The notes under the pieces were generated by a model. The model saw nothing but the letters and a program-made list of their open reading frames with translations, searched no databases and was not told where the DNA came from. From contig CAJUEA010000022.1 of NCBI GenBank assembly GCA_910584975.1, positions 1 to 25,418 of the forward strand: a stretch of 25,418 nucleotides of DNA, given 5' to 3'. Position numbers and translations under genes: made by a program. The DNA comes from an uncultured Christensenella sp. GTDB lineage: Bacteria > Bacillota > Clostridia > Christensenellales > UBA3700. Positions 23,794 to 25,418 of this stretch are shown here, in pieces; the first letter of the stretch is position 1, and every line of letters begins with the position of its first letter.

Positions 23794-25260
23794 TTACAAA
23801 TCCATAAGGTTTGATTTGATTTCTTCTTTTGTTGGCTTGTTATCGCCGTGCTTAACAAACAACATTATCATAAATGCAATTATAATGCAAATTGAGGCAA
23901 AAGCAAACATTACATTGTCGCCAATTTTGTCCATAAACAAGCCTGCAAAGAATGGTGCAACTGCTTGAGCAGACATTGACGCAACATAGTAATATCCCGT
24001 ATATTTCCCAACATTGCTACCCTTTGACATTTCGCACACCATAGGCAATGTGTTTACATTTACAATTATCAATCCAATGCCAGCCAAAACAAAGCAAATT
24101 CCAACAATATAGTTTGTTTTGCTTGTGACAAAAAGACAAGGGAAAAATGCAATGCTAGCAAGGGCAAAACCTATTAATGTAGATTTTTTCCTTCCTATCT
24201 TTCCAGACATCCATCCCACAGGAATAAGTGCCAAAGCACCACCCAAGCCGTTTGCAAAGTTGATTAAGCCAACACCTGATGAGTCCATAAGCAATTTGTC
24301 TGTTACATAAACGGACAAATGAGATCTTACAGCATTGTAGCCCATAAACCAAAAGAAAATTGCTGCCAAAATCAACAAAAAGCTGATAAGTTTTGATTTG
24401 GACAATTTATCCTCGCCACTAAGCTCTTCTTCGTCAATTACATTCCACTTTGCCTCTTCTTCATAACGCATTTTTACAAGTTTGTTTTCGTCCACAAGCA
24501 ACATATAAGCTGCAAGCAAAACATACATAAACATCACAAGCAACAAAAACAAAGTTACAAATGAACCGTAATCAGGTGCAAAAAAGCTGTAAAGACCTAT
24601 TGAGATAAAACCACCAATGCCACCCATAAAGTTCATAATTGCATTAGCGCCTGAACGCAATGGCTTAACTGTTACATCTGGCATAAGTGCAACAACGGGT
24701 GCACGAAAAGCTGACATTGTAACAAGCAATGTGAACAAAACAATGATAAATAAAACTATAGATGTTGGATGAGCAACCGTATTTGCCAGTGCCATTTTAA
24801 CTTGCGCAGCGTGAAAATCCACACTGAACTCTTCAAACATAGGACTTTCTGCTGTTATAGTTTGATAAATTGGGTCAAGATACTTGCTATCCAAATAGCC
24901 TTTTGAAACAAGCGTGTCTATGCTCTTTACGCCTTCACTCACCAATTTGTTGAACTCTGCATTTTCAATAACCACAAGCAAAATCACAAGTATACCTGCA
25001 AGCAAAGTGCCAATCACAATAAATGGCGTTCTTCTGCCATATGTTTTGCCCTTTGACTTGTCGGACAAACTACCAAAAAGTGGTAATAGCACAATAGCCA
25101 AAATATTGTCTAGTCCCATAATAAGACCACGCCAAGTTGCTGACAAGCCATAAGTTCTATCAAGCAAAATAGGCACAGCAAAATCATATACTTCCCAAAA
25201 AAGCATAACAATAACAAAAGCTATTCCAACTTTAAAAATTCGTACCTTATCAAGTTTCAT
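23794..25260 (-). CDS. MFS sugar transporter (GPH/SLC45-like)
   Basis: A 488-residue membrane protein with about twelve helices. Between helices 2 and 3 lies GSLSDKSKGKTYGRRTPFIVIG (about 61-82), the charged loop of GPH/SLC45-type sugar transporters, repeated in the second half as GWMSGKIGRKKSTLIGFAL. The first periplasmic-side loop region is unusually long (about residues 100-165, EFNKLVSEGVKSIDTLVSKG onward) and polar. ATG 25260 has only a weak upstream GGGTAG. A strong promoter lies at 25329-25357. Downstream after 75 bases is the GH20 gene, so the likely job is uptake of a beta-N-acetylhexosaminide; that is inference from context. Confidence 0.85.
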   Translation of the reverse strand: MKLDKVRIFKVGIAFVIVMLFWEVYDFAVPILLDRTYGLSATWRGLIMGLDNILAIVLLPLFGSLSDKSKGKTYGRRTPFIVIGTLLAGILVILLVVIENAEFNKLVSEGVKSIDTLVSKGYLDSKYLDPIYQTITAESPMFEEFSVDFHAAQVKMALANTVAHPTSIVLFIIVLFTLLVTMSAFRAPVVALMPDVTVKPLRSGANAIMNFMGGIGGFISIGLYSFFAPDYGSFVTLFLLLVMFMYVLLAAYMLLVDENKLVKMRYEEEAKWNVIDEEELSGEDKLSKSKLISFLLILAAIFFWFMGYNAVRSHLSVYVTDKLLMDSSGVGLINFANGLGGALALIPVGWMSGKIGRKKSTLIGFALASIAFFPCLFVTSKTNYIVGICFVLAGIGLIIVNVNTLPMVCEMSKGSNVGKYTGYYYVASMSAQAVAPFFAGLFMDKIGDNVMFAFASICIIIAFMIMLFVKHGDNKPTKEEIKSNLMDL

Positions 25261-25292
25261 TGACTACCCGTTCAAACAAGCTTATTTTTTTT

Positions 25293-25357
25293 GTCATTCA
25301 CGATCAAAATGACCTCAAGCTTTTAGTAATTATATACCAAAAGTTGTAAAAAGTCAA
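25293..25357 (-). promoter_or_regulatory. Promoter and leader inverted repeat of the sugar transporter-GH20 unit
   Basis: Minus strand: -35 TTGACT (25357-25352), 17 bases, -10 TATAAT (25334-25329), a near-consensus promoter. Just after the expected start (about 25322) lies the inverted repeat GTCATT (25293-25298) / AATGAC (25308-25313) with 9 bases between, flanked by AAGCTT on both sides. This is a normal place for a repressor operator; it does not fit a CcpA cre site. Confidence 0.65.
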
Positions 25358-25418
25358 TATTTATCCAGTTTTTTGTAGTATATCATACTGATTCTCTTAT
25401 GTTGCCTATATGTTGAAT

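Noticed and set aside
25292..25314. GTCATT-N9-AATGAC read as a catabolite repression (cre) site
   Set aside because: It lacks the central CG-containing cre core and the WTGNNARCG pattern.
1..25418. tRNA genes, CRISPR arrays, transposases, prophage or integrase genes
   Set aside because: Looked for on both strands; no cloverleaf-like segment, regularly spaced repeat or mobile-element protein was seen. Long spacers hold only promoters, terminators and the repeats reported.

Overview
The window is visibly AT-rich, and its spacers are even more so. It carries strong AAGGAGG-type ribosome binding sites, SPII lipoproteins without outer-membrane systems, a lysine riboswitch, a DegV/FakB pair and a YkvI-type membrane protein. 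Together these suggest a low-GC Gram-positive bacterium, most likely an uncultured gut-type Clostridia. That placement is an inference; no rRNA, tRNA or phylogenetic marker apart from a partial valS is present. I saw no mobile element, CRISPR array or tRNA.

Left block (1-7843, all minus strand). Reading leftwards: a multi-pass membrane protein, a SAM methyltransferase, the redox chaperone Hsp33, a TPR-like helical-repeat protein, a YkvI-like transporter, PgsA (phosphatidylglycerophosphate synthase) with an unusual CxC-rich acidic tail, an 87-residue two-helix membrane protein, and the N-terminal part of valyl-tRNA synthetase, which runs off the edge. Several gaps are short enough for an operon, but a perfect inverted repeat covers the start codon of the YkvI-like gene.

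Lysine block (8156-11559, plus strand). A consensus promoter, a lysine riboswitch and a terminator precede asd and dapA, with dapB 230 bases further on and a strong terminator after it. The three enzymes run from aspartyl phosphate to tetrahydrodipicolinate, and the riboswitch provides end-product control.

Middle (11560-16736). An AT-rich spacer holds three perfect DnaA-box 9-mers, two of them facing each other in a 15-bp inverted repeat. A minus-strand lipoprotein follows. Next comes a structured leader with two candidate promoters before a tandem pair of DegV/FakB-type fatty-acid-binding proteins. A PRC-barrel-like protein comes next, whose ribosome binding site and start codon lie in one arm of a perfect 15-bp inverted repeat. 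Last is a 38-residue Ser/Lys/Cys peptide on the minus strand that seems easy to miss in annotation.

Right block (16737-25418, minus strand). An acetolactate synthase large subunit stands without a small subunit and has a palindrome against its promoter. Upstream of it is a two-gene unit: a GPH-type transporter with a 130-residue charged tail, translationally coupled to a lipoprotein that also has a C-terminal membrane helix and an acidic cytoplasmic tail. Beyond that lie a cytoplasmic GH20 beta-N-acetylhexosaminidase and a second MFS sugar transporter. This end looks like uptake and intracellular cleavage of amino-sugar oligosaccharides.

The best candidates for something undescribed are the coupled transporter/lipoprotein pair, the start-codon hairpins at 3199-3224 and 15644-15690, the DnaA-box palindrome, and the small Cys peptide.
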